A stretch of 64,000 nucleotides of DNA, taken from positions 186,001-250,000 of the forward strand of contig NZ_MPHJ01000005.1 in NCBI RefSeq assembly GCF_001957125.1. Reading direction: 5' to 3'. Each line of letters opens with the position of its first letter. Positions within the stretch are counted from its first letter, which is position 1. The notes under the pieces were generated by a model. It did no database searches and had not been told where the DNA came from. It saw only the letters and a list, made by a program, of their open reading frames with translations. The position numbers and the translations under genes are program-made. Below are positions 19,353 through 28,595 of the stretch, piece after piece. This DNA comes from Shewanella sp. UCD-KL12 (GTDB lineage: Bacteria > Pseudomonadota > Gammaproteobacteria > Enterobacterales > Shewanellaceae).

Positions 19353-21098
19353 ATGAAATCACATATTCAATCTTTACTTATTCAAGCCCTAGACGCCCTC
19401 AAACAACAGGACGTTATTCCAACTGATTTTGAAGCTCGCATTCAGGTGGACCGAACTAAAGATAAGACCCACGGTGATTTCGCTAGTAACTTGGCGATGA
19501 TGCTAACGAAAGTTGCTCGCAAGAATCCTAGAGATATTGCTCAGCTTATTATCGACAACTTGCCTCAAGATAGTCAGGTAGCAAAAGTTGAGATTGCTGG
19601 GCCTGGTTTTATTAACTTCTTTATCGACGAAAATGCATTAGCTAACCAGCTAATGGCAGCGTTAAAAGATGAACATTTAGGTATCACGCAACCAGAACAA
19701 CAAACGGTTGTAGTGGACTACTCTTCACCGAACTTAGCCAAAGAGATGCATGTGGGCCACCTGCGCTCAACCATTATTGGTGATAGTGTCGTCCGTGCAC
19801 TTGAGTTTCAAGGTCATAAAGTGATTCGTCAAAACCATGTTGGCGACTGGGGTACTCAGTTCGGCATGTTACTCGCTTATATGGAAGAACTTAGAGCTAA
19901 GAATGGTGAGCAAGCTCAAATGGAACTTTCCGACCTTGAGACCTTCTACCGTGCCGCCAAGGTGCGTTTCGATGAGTCTGAAGAGTTCGCAACCCGCGCA
20001 CGTAAACTTGTAGTCTCTCTACAATCTGGTGATGAGTACTGCAATAAGCTGTGGCGTGAATTTAATGATATCTCGCTAAGCCATTGTCATGAAGTCTATG
20101 AGCGCTTAGGGGTTAGCCTGACACGTGCAGATGTACGTGGCGAAAGTGCTTATAACGATGACCTTGAACAGGTTGTCAACGAACTCGCATCTCAAGGCCT
20201 GCTATCTGAAAGCAACGGCGCTAAAGTTGTCTTCCAAGATGAGTTTAAAAACAAAGAGGGTGAGCCTCTTCCTGTGATCATTCAGAAAGCAGATGGCGGC
20301 TACCTATACGCAACGAGTGACATGGCAGCGATGCGTTACCGCTCGAACGTACTAAACGCCGATCGCGCACTCTATTTTGTCGATCTTCGCCAAGCGCTGC
20401 ATTTCCAGCAGGTATTTAACTTAGCGCGCAAAGCTAACTTTGTACGCCCAGAGCTCAGCCTTGAACATATGGGTTTCGGCACCATGAATGGCGCTGATGG
20501 TCGTCCATTTAAAACTCGCTCTGGTGGCGTGGTTAAACTCGTCGATCTGCTATCAGAAGCCGATACTCGCGCACTGGAACTTGTTCGTAGTAAGAATCCT
20601 GATATGGATGAAGCTGAACTCGAGAAGATCGCTAAAGTGGTAGGCATTAGCTCTGTTAAATATGCAGACCTTTCTAAAAACCGTGCTAGTGACTATATCT
20701 TTAGCTTCGAGCAGATGCTTAGCTTCGAAGGTAATACTGCACCTTACCTACTTTACGCTTACACCCGTGTTGCAGGTATCTTTAAGCGCGCTGCAGATAT
20801 TGATTTGAGCGATGCTAAGATGGTTCTAGAGCATGACAAAGAAAAAGAGCTAGGCAATAAGCTAGCGCAGTTTGGCGAAGTGCTTACTCGCATGGTAGCT
20901 AAAGGCCAACCTCATGCGATGTGTGGTTACCTATTTGAACTTGCTGGTGCTTTCTCTAGTTTCTACGAAGCTTGTCCAGTACTCGCTGCTGAAACTGAAG
21001 AGCAGAAAAAGAGCCGCCTATTGATCGCACAACTGACAGCTAAAACGCTGAAGCAGGGCCTAGATCTGTTGGGTATTGAAACCTTAGAGCGTATGTAA
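19353..21098 (+). CDS. argS: Arginyl-tRNA synthetase
   Basis: Charges tRNA-Arg. 581 residues: N-terminal Add-1 domain (about 1-100), HIGH-type motif as HVGH in [17 protein letters not shown], class Ia catalytic core, the region [15 protein letters not shown] that replaces KMSK in many ArgS, and the anticodon-binding DALR domain (about 460-581) ending LGIETLERM. Followed 19 bases later by the SPOR-domain gene, probably in one operon as in other Shewanella. Confidence 0.96.
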   Translation: MKSHIQSLLIQALDALKQQDVIPTDFEARIQVDRTKDKTHGDFASNLAMMLTKVARKNPRDIAQLIIDNLPQDSQVAKVEIAGPGFINFFIDENALANQLMAALKDEHLGITQPEQQTVVVDYSSPNLAKEMHVGHLRSTIIGDSVVRALEFQGHKVIRQNHVGDWGTQFGMLLAYMEELRAKNGEQAQMELSDLETFYRAAKVRFDESEEFATRARKLVVSLQSGDEYCNKLWREFNDISLSHCHEVYERLGVSLTRADVRGESAYNDDLEQVVNELASQGLLSESNGAKVVFQDEFKNKEGEPLPVIIQKADGGYLYATSDMAAMRYRSNVLNADRALYFVDLRQALHFQQVFNLARKANFVRPELSLEHMGFGTMNGADGRPFKTRSGGVVKLVDLLSEADTRALELVRSKNPDMDEAELEKIAKVVGISSVKYADLSKNRASDYIFSFEQMLSFEGNTAPYLLYAYTRVAGIFKRAADIDLSDAKMVLEHDKEKELGNKLAQFGEVLTRMVAKGQPHAMCGYLFELAGAFSSFYEACPVLAAETEEQKKSRLLIAQLTAKTLKQGLDLLGIETLERM

Positions 21099-21117
21099 CC
21101 AACGGTATTTCAATACA

Positions 21118-21708
21118 ATGACAAGTCGCGATTACGCCAATAGAAAGCCCACTAAGAAAGGTCAGGCCAAATCAAGCCGTAGAAAGAGTCAAGCACCTGC
21201 TCCCAAAGGCTTTCCTCTTATCAAATTATTAGTGATAACGGCACTAACGGTTGGCTTTGCTTACTTCCTATGGAGCATCAATGGTAGCGCTGATAACACA
21301 GATAGCCCAGCTACCACTGAGGCCCCTGTCACTGAAAAAGTAGTTAAGCCTACGGTAAAGAAAGATCCTAAGGCTTTGCCGCCTAAGCCTAAAGAGGAGT
21401 GGACCTATCAGCAAGAGCTGGAAAATAAACAGGTCGAAGTTGATGTGCCACAAGAGGTAAAACCAACACGCCCTTATCAGATGCAGTGTGGCTCCTTTAG
21501 AAAGGAATCACAGGCAGAACAGATGAAGGCGGTGATTGCATTCCAGGGACTGGAAGCCCAAGTTCGCAAGGTCAAAGGTCAAAGTGGTATCTGGTATAAA
21601 GTAGTGCTCGGTCCCTATGAACGTAAACGTGCAGCAGAGAAACATCGCCATGTACTTCAAAGAGGCGGTTTGAACGGTTGTCAGATCTGGTTCTGGGAAG
21701 GAAGCTAA
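21118..21708 (+). CDS. SPOR-domain membrane protein, FtsN-like
   Basis: Bitopic inner-membrane protein of 196 residues: basic cytoplasmic tail (NRKPTKKGQAKSSRRKS), transmembrane helix about 32-54, Pro/Lys-rich periplasmic linker, and a C-terminal SPOR domain (about 117-193, RPYQMQCGSFRKES...WYKVVLGPYERKRAAEKH) that binds denuded septal glycan strands. Order argS-this-hslVU matches the ftsN neighbourhood in enterics and Shewanella. It is shorter than E. coli FtsN (319 residues), so cell-division activator FtsN is the likely but not proven identity. Confidence 0.78.
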   Translation: MTSRDYANRKPTKKGQAKSSRRKSQAPAPKGFPLIKLLVITALTVGFAYFLWSINGSADNTDSPATTEAPVTEKVVKPTVKKDPKALPPKPKEEWTYQQELENKQVEVDVPQEVKPTRPYQMQCGSFRKESQAEQMKAVIAFQGLEAQVRKVKGQSGIWYKVVLGPYERKRAAEKHRHVLQRGGLNGCQIWFWEGS

Positions 21709-21718
21709 CCGAAAAGTA

Positions 21719-21743
21719 TCTAGAGCCTACATCTAGGCTCTAG
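21719..21743 (+). terminator. Hairpin after the SPOR gene
   Basis: Perfect stem TCTAGAGCCTA/TAGGCTCTAGA with a short loop and an AT-rich flank, 11 bases after the stop codon. It lacks a pure T run, so termination is likely but not certain. Confidence 0.6.
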
Positions 21744-21811
21744 ATATTAATAATCAAGCTCACCTCATACCTCCACTCATAAACCTTATACGCAGTTTTA
21801 TCCCTCTTTTC

Positions 21812-21839
21812 CTTGATATTTATCGAACCACCCCCATAT
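21812..21839 (+). promoter_or_regulatory. Predicted sigma-32 heat-shock promoter of hslVU
   Basis: CTTGATA at 21812-21818, a 13-base spacer, then CCCCATAT at 21832-21839. This matches the RpoH consensus (CTTGAAA, 13-15 bases, CCCCATNT) with a single mismatch. It sits about 60 bases before the hslV GTG. Confidence 0.85.
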
Positions 21840-21857
21840 ATCTTCTATCACCCACTG

Positions 21858-21873
21858 ACGAACACCAGTTCGT
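21858..21873 (+). promoter_or_regulatory. 5' UTR hairpin of hslVU mRNA
   Basis: Perfect six-base stem ACGAAC-ACCA-GTTCGT between the predicted sigma-32 promoter and the hslV start. E. coli hslVU mRNA carries a stabilising 5' stem-loop; this is the positional equivalent by inference. Confidence 0.5.
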
Positions 21874-21896
21874 TGGTTTGAGAAGAGGATTCAGTC

Positions 21897-22421
21897 GTGA
21901 CCACAATCGTATCAGTTCGCCGTAATAACCAGGTCGTTATCGCCGGAGATGGACAAGTATCTCTTGGTAACACAGTGATGAAGGGTAATGCTAAGAAAGT
22001 CCGTCGCCTATATCACAATAAAGTTCTAGCTGGTTTTGCAGGCGGTACCGCCGATGCTTTCACTTTATTCGAACGTTTCGAAGCCAAATTAGAGATGCAT
22101 CAGGGACACCTGATGAAAGCTGCCGTTGAGATGGCAAAGGACTGGCGTAGTGACAAAATGCTACGTAAGTTAGAGGCACTTTTAGCTGTCGCTGACAGCG
22201 AATGCTCACTGATTATTACCGGTAATGGTGATGTCGTGCAGCCAGAAAATGATCTTATTGCCATCGGCTCTGGCGGAAATTTCGCTCAGTCTGCAGCCAC
22301 CGCACTACTCGAGAATACTGAACTACCAGCGTTAGAGATTGCTGAAAAATCGCTAACCATTGCCGGTGATATCTGCGTGTTCACCAACCAGTTCAAAACC
22401 ATCGAAGAATTAAACTACTGA
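21897..22421 (+). CDS. hslV: ATP-dependent protease peptidase subunit HslV
   Basis: Proteasome-like threonine peptidase, 174 residues. After Met removal Thr (MTTIVSV) becomes the N-terminal nucleophile; [14 protein letters not shown] and GSGG are conserved. Starts with GTG at 21897, with AGAAGAGGA upstream. Forms a double dodecamer with HslU, encoded 75 bases downstream. Expressed from a predicted sigma-32 promoter. Confidence 0.96.
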   Translation: MTTIVSVRRNNQVVIAGDGQVSLGNTVMKGNAKKVRRLYHNKVLAGFAGGTADAFTLFERFEAKLEMHQGHLMKAAVEMAKDWRSDKMLRKLEALLAVADSECSLIITGNGDVVQPENDLIAIGSGGNFAQSAATALLENTELPALEIAEKSLTIAGDICVFTNQFKTIEELNY

Positions 22422-22495
22422 TCTTGAGCCGCTAACCTTACATTCGTAAGTTGCGGCTTAATTTCTATACTGATGCTATTGCATGAGGAAAGAAT

Positions 22496-23821
22496 ATGTC
22501 TCAAATGACTCCACGTGAAATTGTCCATGAGTTAGACAGTCACATTATTGGCCAACATAATGCTAAACGCTCAGTGGCCATTGCACTGCGTAACCGCTGG
22601 CGCCGTATGCAACTTGATAGCGATCTGCGTCAAGAAGTCACACCAAAGAACATTTTGATGATCGGCCCAACGGGTGTCGGTAAAACCGAAATTGCTCGCC
22701 GCTTAGCTAAGCTTGCTAAGGCTCCTTTTATTAAGGTTGAAGCAACTAAATTCACCGAAGTGGGCTATGTTGGTAAAGAAGTTGAACAGATCATTCGCGA
22801 TCTAACGGACTCAGCAATCAAGTTGACCCGCGAAGAGCAGATGAAAAAGTGCAAATTCAAAGCTGAAGAAGCTGCTGAAGAACGCATTTTAGATGCTCTG
22901 CTACCTAAGCCTAAAGAGGATTGGGACAGCGAAACTAAAGACGATAGCGGTACTCGTCAAATCTTCCGTAAAAAATTACGTGAAGGCCAGCTAGATGATA
23001 AAGAGATTGAGATTGACGTCTCAGCACCTCAAGTCGGCATCGAAATTATGTCTCCTCCAGGCATGGAAGAGATGACGAACCAACTACAGAGCATGTTTCA
23101 AAACATGGGGCCTGGTGATAGCAAGCGTCGTAAACTGCCAATCAAAGAAGCCTACAAGCTGATGATTGAAGAGGAAGCGGCGAAACTTGTTAATCAGGAC
23201 GACCTAAAAGAGCAAGCTATTGAGCTCGTAGAACAGCACGGAATTGTCTTCTTAGACGAGATAGATAAGATCTGTAAGCGCGGTGAAAGCTCAGGTCCTG
23301 ATGTCTCACGTGAAGGCGTACAGCGTGATCTACTACCTTTAGTCGAAGGCTGTACGGTTAACACTAAGCATGGCATGGTTAAAACTGACCATATTCTGTT
23401 TATCGCCTCTGGTGCATTCCAGATGTCTAAACCATCAGACCTTATTCCAGAGCTACAGGGCCGTCTACCTATACGTGTAGAGCTTGAAGCCCTTACCGCA
23501 GATGATTTTAAGCGTATTTTGACAGAGCCACACGCATCACTTACTGAACAACATGTAGCGATGATGGGTACCGAAGATGTCACAATTGAATTTACTGAAG
23601 ATGGGATTGAGAGCATAGCGCAAGCTGCGTGGCAGGTGAATGAACGCACTGAAAACATTGGTGCTCGTCGTTTACATACTGTGATGGAAAAGCTAACTGA
23701 AGAACTTTCTTACGAGGCTTCAGATAAATCTGGTAGTACCTTTGTTATCGACGCTAAATATGTAAGTGATCACTTAGATAATTTAGTGCAAGACGAAGAT
23801 CTCAGTCGATTTATTTTATAA
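22496..23821 (+). CDS. hslU: ATP-dependent unfoldase HslU
   Basis: AAA+ (Clp/Hsp100) unfoldase feeding HslV. 441 residues: Walker [10 protein letters not shown] near 58-66, pore motif GYVG, an inserted I-domain (about 110-240, acidic and helical), Walker [11 protein letters not shown], sensor 2 ENIGARRLH and a C-terminal tail LSRFIL that docks into HslV. Start ATG at 22496 is preceded by GAGGAAAG. Ends before a long terminator hairpin. Confidence 0.97.
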   Translation: MSQMTPREIVHELDSHIIGQHNAKRSVAIALRNRWRRMQLDSDLRQEVTPKNILMIGPTGVGKTEIARRLAKLAKAPFIKVEATKFTEVGYVGKEVEQIIRDLTDSAIKLTREEQMKKCKFKAEEAAEERILDALLPKPKEDWDSETKDDSGTRQIFRKKLREGQLDDKEIEIDVSAPQVGIEIMSPPGMEEMTNQLQSMFQNMGPGDSKRRKLPIKEAYKLMIEEEAAKLVNQDDLKEQAIELVEQHGIVFLDEIDKICKRGESSGPDVSREGVQRDLLPLVEGCTVNTKHGMVKTDHILFIASGAFQMSKPSDLIPELQGRLPIRVELEALTADDFKRILTEPHASLTEQHVAMMGTEDVTIEFTEDGIESIAQAAWQVNERTENIGARRLHTVMEKLTEELSYEASDKSGSTFVIDAKYVSDHLDNLVQDEDLSRFIL

Positions 23822-23849
23822 CCTAACCATCCTTTTGGGCTCACTCAAC

Positions 23850-23887
23850 AGTCACGAACTAACATAAAGCTAGGTTAGTTCGTGACT
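23850..23887 (+). terminator. Terminator hairpin of hslVU
   Basis: Fourteen-base perfect stem (AGTCACGAACTAAC / GTTAGTTCGTGACT) with a 10-base loop, 30 bases after the hslU stop. No long T run follows. The stem is strong enough to act in both directions. Confidence 0.75.
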
Positions 23888-24043
23888 ATTATCGCACCAC
23901 CTATTCCCCCCCCCTCAAAGTATCTCTCTTGAAGAGCAATTGATTTAGTTCAATTTTCCTTTTCAAAATATCACTAATTCTATGAGCTCAACTATAGTTA
24001 AGTAGAAAAAATACGCGACGATATGAAAGCATAGGGATTATGT

Positions 24044-26077
24044 ATGGATACCATCTCCAATTTAACTGTGAGACAGAAGCTATTGCTTGGGTTTGGCTTA
24101 GTGATCGCTATCTTTATTATCAGCTCAAGTATCGTCTATTTACAGATTGTAAGTATCAATACGACACAGGCTAGGCTGCTAGAACTCAGAACCCCAACAG
24201 TTCAAGCAGGCTTGAAACTAGAAGCCTCTATAACACAAACATTATCAGGTTTAAGAGGCTACCTGATTCTGGGTGGAGATCCTCAAAAAGCCAAACTCTT
24301 TAAGAATGAACGGGCGAAAGGCTGGGAGATGCTAGAGCAGTCTCTCTCGACTATGGAGCGTTTTGCAGAAAATTGGACAGTTCCAGAAAATATCAATCGC
24401 CTCAATCAGATGAAAACTGCGATTAGAGAATTTAAACAGGCCCAGCAACAGATTGAAGATATTGCCCATACAGATAAGAACATTCCCTCATTTAACCTTC
24501 TTCTCACTAAAGCAGCTCCCACAGCAACTAAGACATTAGCAACACTCACAGCAATCATTGAAAGTGAGATGCTAAACTCAAGCGACATTGAACATAAGCA
24601 GTTACTGAAAGTTTTAGCCGACAGCAGAGCGGCATTTGCTATGAGCTTAGCAAATATTCGTGCTTACCTGCTTTCAGGCGATCCCAAGTTTAAGGATAAA
24701 TACCTCAATTTAGAGAATAGAAGCAATAAATTACAACAAGATATTCAGCTTTTATCCAATTTGATGTCTACTGACCAACTGCAGTTATGGGAGCAATTCA
24801 CACAGTTTAGAGCTGACTTTACTCCATACGTCAAAGAGATGTTTGACTCCCGTAGTAGTGCTAAGTGGAATATAGCCAACCATTGGCTAGGTACCCTAGC
24901 AGCGCCAAAAGCGAGAGAGATAAAAAGTATTTTAGAGGAGATGAGAACCTCCCAGGCAACCCTGTTCAAAGCCGATCAACAAAGCCTAGTTGAAGCTAGT
25001 GATACCTTAAGTTTTATTCTACTTCTATCAAGCATACTCACAATCATCATGGGTAGTATTATTGCGATAATCATTAGTCGCTCTGTTACACAGCCCCTGG
25101 GAGGAGAACCCTCAGAGATGGTTGAAATAGCCAATAGCATAGCCCAGGGAGATTTAGACATAAACTTTAGCCATACTTCTAATGCACAAGGTTTGTACCT
25201 ATCAATGCATAAAATGCACACAAAATTAAAAGAGCTAGTAAGTAGTATCTCCACAGCTTCTAAGCAGTTAACTGACACCGCGCTACAAACATCAGAAATG
25301 TCAGAGCAGACCAATAATAACGTTCAAGAACAATTCCAACAAACTGAACTCGTTGCCACGGCCATTGAGGAGATGACCGCAACCGTCAATGAAGTTAGCG
25401 TCAATGCTTCTAGCTGCCTAGGCGTGATACAAGATTCAGAAGTCACGATTAAAGAAGGTCAGAAAAATGTCCAACAAACCGTCAGAAATGTAGAGAAACT
25501 ATCCAATGATATTAATGACGCTACTAAGGTTATTCTCTCCTTACAGGAAAAAAGCTCAACCATTAGCTCAGTTTCTGAGGTCATAGGCAGTATTGCAGAA
25601 CAGACTAACTTACTCGCTTTAAATGCTGCTATTGAAGCTGCAAGGGCTGGTGAACAAGGAAGGGGATTTGCCGTAGTTGCTGACGAAGTACGTGCTCTAG
25701 CTTCTAAAACCCAAGAGTCTATATCTAGCATCAACTCCGTCATTCTCGATCTACAACAAAGTGCAGATGAAGCAGCTAAAGCAATGCACTCAAGTCAAAC
25801 AAGTGCTGAAAGTACAATTTCTGAAGCGAGGGGTTCTGGTGAGTCCCTTGCAAAAATAGCAGGTTCAAGCCAACAGATCGTCGATATGGCCAGCCAGATA
25901 TCTGTAGCATCTGAGGAGCAAGCCAGTGTTACACTAGATATAAGCCAGAATATTCAGATGATCAGGAATGGGGCAGAGCAGACCTCTATAGGTGCATCAG
26001 AAATGGTAAAAACCAGTGAGCACCTATCGACTCAAGCAAATGATTTGAAGTCTATGATAGCTTCATTTCGTTATTAA
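24044..26077 (+). CDS. Methyl-accepting chemotaxis protein with long helical sensor
   Basis: Chemoreceptor of 677 residues. Transmembrane helices near 13-35 and 322-345 enclose a ~285-residue all-helical periplasmic domain of the size of the helical bimodular (HBM) type, with related segments [15 protein letters not shown] and [15 protein letters not shown] marking its two bundles. Then HAMP (about 346-400) and the cytoplasmic signalling hairpin with [20 protein letters not shown] near 516. No C-terminal CheR-binding pentapeptide. Ligand unknown; HBM receptors often sense organic acids. Confidence 0.9.
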   Translation: MDTISNLTVRQKLLLGFGLVIAIFIISSSIVYLQIVSINTTQARLLELRTPTVQAGLKLEASITQTLSGLRGYLILGGDPQKAKLFKNERAKGWEMLEQSLSTMERFAENWTVPENINRLNQMKTAIREFKQAQQQIEDIAHTDKNIPSFNLLLTKAAPTATKTLATLTAIIESEMLNSSDIEHKQLLKVLADSRAAFAMSLANIRAYLLSGDPKFKDKYLNLENRSNKLQQDIQLLSNLMSTDQLQLWEQFTQFRADFTPYVKEMFDSRSSAKWNIANHWLGTLAAPKAREIKSILEEMRTSQATLFKADQQSLVEASDTLSFILLLSSILTIIMGSIIAIIISRSVTQPLGGEPSEMVEIANSIAQGDLDINFSHTSNAQGLYLSMHKMHTKLKELVSSISTASKQLTDTALQTSEMSEQTNNNVQEQFQQTELVATAIEEMTATVNEVSVNASSCLGVIQDSEVTIKEGQKNVQQTVRNVEKLSNDINDATKVILSLQEKSSTISSVSEVIGSIAEQTNLLALNAAIEAARAGEQGRGFAVVADEVRALASKTQESISSINSVILDLQQSADEAAKAMHSSQTSAESTISEARGSGESLAKIAGSSQQIVDMASQISVASEEQASVTLDISQNIQMIRNGAEQTSIGASEMVKTSEHLSTQANDLKSMIASFRY

Positions 26078-26114
26078 TGATTACTCATAGCAGGTGAGAT
26101 GAATTAGAAACTAA

Positions 26115-26136
26115 AATAATACCAATTGGTATTATT
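26115..26136. repeat. 22-base perfect palindrome
   Basis: AATAATACC-AATT-GGTATTATT between the chemoreceptor and the DUF971 gene. Related broken versions occur near 32040 and 32980-33030, so it looks like a dispersed intergenic palindrome rather than a gene-specific operator. Confidence 0.6.
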
Positions 26137-26219
26137 GCACTTAGTTTTGATCAATATTTGGGATTTACTCACCTAAAAGCGCTACTCTACTGGCACGTTT
26201 TTATTTTATCAGGTTAACT

Positions 26220-26612
26220 ATGAATAACTCTGAAACGCCTCAAGTCACTGCACTCAAGCTGAAGAAAAAATCTCGATTACTCGAAGTCACATTTGATGAT
26301 GGCCAGACCTTTCAACTCAGTTGTGAAATGCTTCGTGTCCACTCGCCTTCTGCAGAGGTACATGGCCACGGCAACCCAGTGTTAGTCACTCACAAGAAAA
26401 ACGTTAACATTACCGCCCTCGATCCGGTCGGTAATTATGCCGTTAAAATCACCTTCGACGATGGTCATAATACCGGTCTATTTTCGTGGAAGGTACTACA
26501 TGACCTTGGTACACACCAAGTTGATCTGTGGGAAAAATATCTCGCAAGGTTACGTGCAGAAAAAGCGAGTCGTGAGCCTTTAATCGACATGGCTGTAAAA
26601 TACCATAACTAA
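26220..26612 (+). CDS. DUF971 family protein
   Basis: Protein of 130 residues of the DUF971 (gamma-butyrobetaine-hydroxylase N-terminal-like) family: KSRLLEVTFDDGQTF, CEMLRVHSPSAEVHG, and KITFDDGHNTGLFSW. This small fold occurs alone in many proteobacteria and fused to dioxygenases or Fe-S carrier proteins elsewhere; a link to Fe-S metabolism has been suggested for the family. Function here is not established. The E. coli-like partner genes are absent, and only a terminator is shared with the convergent nitrilase gene. Confidence 0.8.
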   Translation: MNNSETPQVTALKLKKKSRLLEVTFDDGQTFQLSCEMLRVHSPSAEVHGHGNPVLVTHKKNVNITALDPVGNYAVKITFDDGHNTGLFSWKVLHDLGTHQVDLWEKYLARLRAEKASREPLIDMAVKYHN

Positions 26613-26623
26613 TTGAATACGTT

Positions 26624-26651
26624 AGATCCTAGGTACTAGCTCCTAGGATCT
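26624..26651. terminator. Bidirectional terminator between DUF971 gene and nitrilase gene
   Basis: Stem AGATCCTAGG/CCTAGGATCT with an eight-base loop, followed by GGTTTTATT on the plus strand. It overlaps the nitrilase stop codon and serves both convergent genes. Confidence 0.75.
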
Positions 26652-27590
26652 GGTTTTATTAATCTTTATTGAAGTTTGTGTTTGCGTATTTACATTTAGA
26701 GTAAAAATATCTGGCCTTGAATAATGGCCTACAACATCTAGCACTCGCTTAGCTAAAGCAGCCTGCTGTAAATCGATGTCACCATAGAGTATCCCCTTCT
26801 GCTTTCTTAATGGCCCTGCCACTATTTCACCACCTGGTGCCACAATCACTGAGTCCCCAGGATTAATCCATTCATCAGTTTCAGGGTACAAGCTATCCTT
26901 CTCAGGAAAATCCTCCGGCAGATCGCTACGCTCTAAAGCTACTCCGCAACAAAGCACCCAACAGCGCCCCTCTCTCGCAATATGTTGCATAGTGCCAAGC
27001 CAAGCATCACCGCTATCGTAAGTTGGCGCAATATAAACCTCTACACCTTGAGAGTAGAGAGTATACCTAGCTAACGGCATATAGTTCTCCCAGCACAGCA
27101 AGGTACTGAGCCTCCCCACGGGAGAGTCTATCACTCTTAAGCTAGAGCCATCACCAAAGCCCCATACCATACGTTCGGGGTTAGTAGGCATCAGCTTTCT
27201 ATGACGATTGAGCAGCTTTCCCTCTTCAGAAATCACCACTGCAGTGTTGTAGAGTGTGGCCCGGCTTTGCTCTGTTCCCCTCTCATTCAAGCCACAGACT
27301 ACCGTCACTTGATGCTTTTTAGCGGCCTCACATAATGGGGCTAATTCACCAGCTTCAATATTGACTGAACTATCGAGTAATCGCTTATGTAATGCCTCAT
27401 TTGTTCCCCAGTCTCCCCCCGGCCTTAAACGCCATATCCAAGCTGGATATCCAGAGATAAAAGCTTCAGGGAAAATGACCAACTTAGCTGCACAGGAGGC
27501 AGCCTCTTGAATGAGTTGAACCGCTTTTAGTAGGGTTTTTTCACGATTTAATACTATTGGGGACTCTTGAACTATGGCGACTTTAGACAT
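26643..27590 (-). CDS. Nitrilase / carbon-nitrogen hydrolase
   Basis: Cytoplasmic C-N hydrolase, about 315 residues from MSKVAIVQE (ATG at 27590, GGAAG upstream). The Glu-Lys-Cys catalytic triad is visible: Glu42 in FPEAFISGYP, Lys132 in RHRKLMP, Cys166 in LLCWENYMPLARY. The CWENYMPL motif and GYPAWIW are those of aliphatic/aryl nitrilases rather than amidases or Nit2-type omega-amidases, so the substrate is probably an organic nitrile. Isolated gene with its own terminator; physiological substrate unknown. Confidence 0.85.
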   Translation of the reverse strand: MSKVAIVQESPIVLNREKTLLKAVQLIQEAASCAAKLVIFPEAFISGYPAWIWRLRPGGDWGTNEALHKRLLDSSVNIEAGELAPLCEAAKKHQVTVVCGLNERGTEQSRATLYNTAVVISEEGKLLNRHRKLMPTNPERMVWGFGDGSSLRVIDSPVGRLSTLLCWENYMPLARYTLYSQGVEVYIAPTYDSGDAWLGTMQHIAREGRCWVLCCGVALERSDLPEDFPEKDSLYPETDEWINPGDSVIVAPGGEIVAGPLRKQKGILYGDIDLQQAALAKRVLDVVGHYSRPDIFTLNVNTQTQTSIKINKTRS

Positions 27591-27688
27591 ATCAATTACT
27601 TCCGTCTGCAAAACTGGCTCTAAAAAATCTTATTAAATTAAAGCTAGACGAAAGGGGCTATAAAGCCAGTCTTTAGCGCATTGAGCTA

Positions 27689-27859
27689 CTAGTCTGTTTT
27701 TTCTATAGTGATCGTTAGATTTTTAGTGTCACTGGCAAACCACTTCTGCACATAGATAGTGCCTAACACTGGAGCCTGACCAGGCTCTGGGAGCTCTTGA
27801 TAACGGACACTATTTTTAGTCTCTTTTTCATATTCAAACTTAATGGTTTTCTGGGTCAC
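27689..27859 (-). CDS. Small conserved-looking protein, 56 residues
   Basis: A short open frame of 56 codons starting with GTG at 27859, with GAGAG eight bases upstream. The product reads VTQKTIKFEYEKETKNSVRY and later LGTIYVQKWF and NLTITIEKTD. This looks like a real single-sheet protein: alternating hydrophobic pattern, charged N-terminus, no low complexity. I recall similar KFE.ETKN..RY...LYVQKW small proteins in gammaproteobacteria, but cannot name a function. Lies between the nitrilase gene and the divergent DUF3859-like gene. Confidence 0.65.
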   Translation of the reverse strand: MTQKTIKFEYEKETKNSVRYQELPEPGQAPVLGTIYVQKWFASDTKNLTITIEKTD

Positions 27860-27937
27860 TGTTTTCTCTCACTGCTGACGCGTACTTAGCTAAACATTTT
27901 GATAAACTATCATGCCAACAACTTAAATGCAGCCACC

Positions 27938-28372
27938 ATGTCTAAGCTCAAACCTGATGTTAAGATTATTTATAGCGGTATTTTTACCAAGTGGAATGAA
28001 CATGAAGATGAGCTACCGAGACTAACAAAAGCGACCCTTCACGTACCTGCGGAAATAGACATTGAATTTGGCTTTATTGCCCAGATAAAAAAAGCCAAAA
28101 ATCAGAAGTTAAGATACTGCATCTACCATCCAGATATCCCAGATGATGACGGTAATATACGCCCGCCTTTCGATGGCGAGGTATTTATAAAAGAAAATGA
28201 TTGGAAGTTTTACCTTGGCGATACAATTTGGGCCCCTGAGCACAATAAGCTTGGTAAGTGGCGTATGACATTAGAGATTAAAGGAAAAGTCATCGCAGAA
28301 AAGACCTTCAAGGTACATATGCAAGAGGAGCAAGATCAGATCTCCGCCTTTTGGAAACGAAGAGGCTTGTGA
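27938..28372 (+). CDS. DUF3859-like protein
   Basis: Protein of about 144 residues from the ATG at 27938 (MSKLKPDVKIIYSG); a start 13 codons earlier is possible. It has the pattern of DUF3859: IFTKWNEHEDELPR, IEFGFIAQIKKA, RYCIYHPDIPDDDG, WEFYLGD-like WKFYLGDTIW and W.MTLEIKGKVIAEKTFKV, consistent with an immunoglobulin-like beta sandwich. No signal peptide. Function unknown. Confidence 0.65.
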   Translation: MSKLKPDVKIIYSGIFTKWNEHEDELPRLTKATLHVPAEIDIEFGFIAQIKKAKNQKLRYCIYHPDIPDDDGNIRPPFDGEVFIKENDWKFYLGDTIWAPEHNKLGKWRMTLEIKGKVIAEKTFKVHMQEEQDQISAFWKRRGL

Positions 28373-28595
28373 CCTCTAACAGTGAAATAAATGCCTCTCG
28401 AAAGTAATCCATTTGAGAGGATATTAACCCTAATTAAACCAACTTAGCTTCACGTTTACCCTGCATATTTCCAGCGAATCCTCATAAGCAATTTCCGCCA
28501 GTTATGCTTAACTTAATAAACTGCTTAAAGCGTTACGACTGCAGTCATTTTCTTAAGTAATTGCCGCTAATGCACGATATGAGAAAGGAAATACG

